DNA of 6,470 nucleotides from Novosphingopyxis sp038234155 (GTDB lineage: Bacteria; Pseudomonadota; Alphaproteobacteria; Sphingomonadales; Sphingomonadaceae). The position numbers and the translations under genes are program-made. Under the pieces are notes generated by a model, which ran no database searches, was not told the origin of the DNA, and worked only from the letters and a program-made list of their open reading frames with translations. Below are positions 6,311 to 6,470 of the stretch, piece after piece; within the stretch, counting starts at the first letter, position 1; the number at the start of each line of letters is the position of its first letter. The stretch spans positions 1-6,470 of the forward strand of contig JBBSUT010000136.1 in the NCBI GenBank assembly GCA_038234155.1, given 5' to 3'.

Positions 6311-6338
6311 TTAAATCTCCCCGGCAGTTTCGATGGGG

Positions 6339-6470
6339 TTATTGGGCCGCCAGGTTGCGCAGCACATAATGCAGGATGCCGCCGTGGCGGTAATATTCCA
6401 TCTCGTTGGCGGTATCGATGCGGCAGAGCGTCTGAAATGTCTCCACATCGCCGTTCGCCCGCGTCATCTC
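6339..6470 (-). CDS. acnA: Aconitate hydratase, C-terminal end (cut by window edge)
   Basis: The minus strand is open from the window edge to TAA at 6341-6339, giving 43 residues that begin EMTRANGDVETFQTLCRID and end EMEYYRHGGILHYVLRNLAAQ. The Y-Y-R-x-G-G-I-L-x-Y-V-L-R-x-L tail is the familiar C-terminus of AcnA/IRP-type aconitases, which interconvert citrate and isocitrate in the TCA cycle with a [4Fe-4S] cluster. The cluster cysteines and most of the protein are outside the window. It converges on the siderophore receptor gene and shares its terminator. Confidence 0.92.
   Translation of the reverse strand, partial: EMTRANGDVETFQTLCRIDTANEMEYYRHGGILHYVLRNLAAQ

Noticed and set aside
1..6470. 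CRISPR array, toxin-antitoxin pair, restriction system or other defence genes
   Set aside because: I found no regularly spaced repeats and no second gene beside the integrase that could form such a system. Cargo of the element, if any, lies left of the window.

Overview
The window looks like chromosomal DNA of a GC-rich alphaproteobacterium, most likely a member of the Sphingomonadales. That placement is an inference from codon use, the fused glutamine-dependent NAD synthase, the form of the TonB-dependent receptor and a tRNA-Val(CAC) remnant. No search was possible here. The sequence falls into two parts that meet at about position 1718.

Left part (1-1718): one end of an integrated mobile element. 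At the left edge, on the minus strand, are the first 32 codons of an insertion-sequence transposase (IS701/SRSO17-like). A gene-poor stretch follows (97-365), with two hairpins; one may terminate the integrase transcript. Next comes a minus-strand tyrosine recombinase (integrase, 366-1535, or to 1571 with an earlier start). Beyond its 5' end lies an AT-rich segment with short direct repeats and a 9-bp inverted repeat, then the 3' part of a tRNA-Val(CAC) gene (about 1667-1718). That fragment has the anticodon arm, T arm, 3' acceptor strand and CCA, but no D arm or 5' acceptor strand. This is the usual mark left when an integrase inserts into the 3' end of a tRNA gene. The fragment's direction predicts that the intact tRNA lies to the left, outside the window, at the other end of the element.

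Right part (1719-6470): ordinary core chromosome. A complete minus-strand gene encodes glutamine-dependent NAD+ synthase (1799-3868), the last step of NAD biosynthesis. Divergent from it, across 247 bp, is a complete plus-strand gene for a TonB-dependent siderophore receptor (4116-6239) with a signal peptide, TonB box and plug. Two Fur-box-like sites precede it, and the nearer one covers its ribosome-binding site and start codon, which points to iron control. A strong hairpin with T-rich flanks on both strands (6272-6310) separates the receptor from a convergent gene. The last 43 codons and stop of that gene, aconitate hydratase, fill the right edge.

I found no new multi-gene system. The parts most worth checking are the tRNA-linked element boundary with its candidate recombination sites, and the iron-responsive control region of the receptor.
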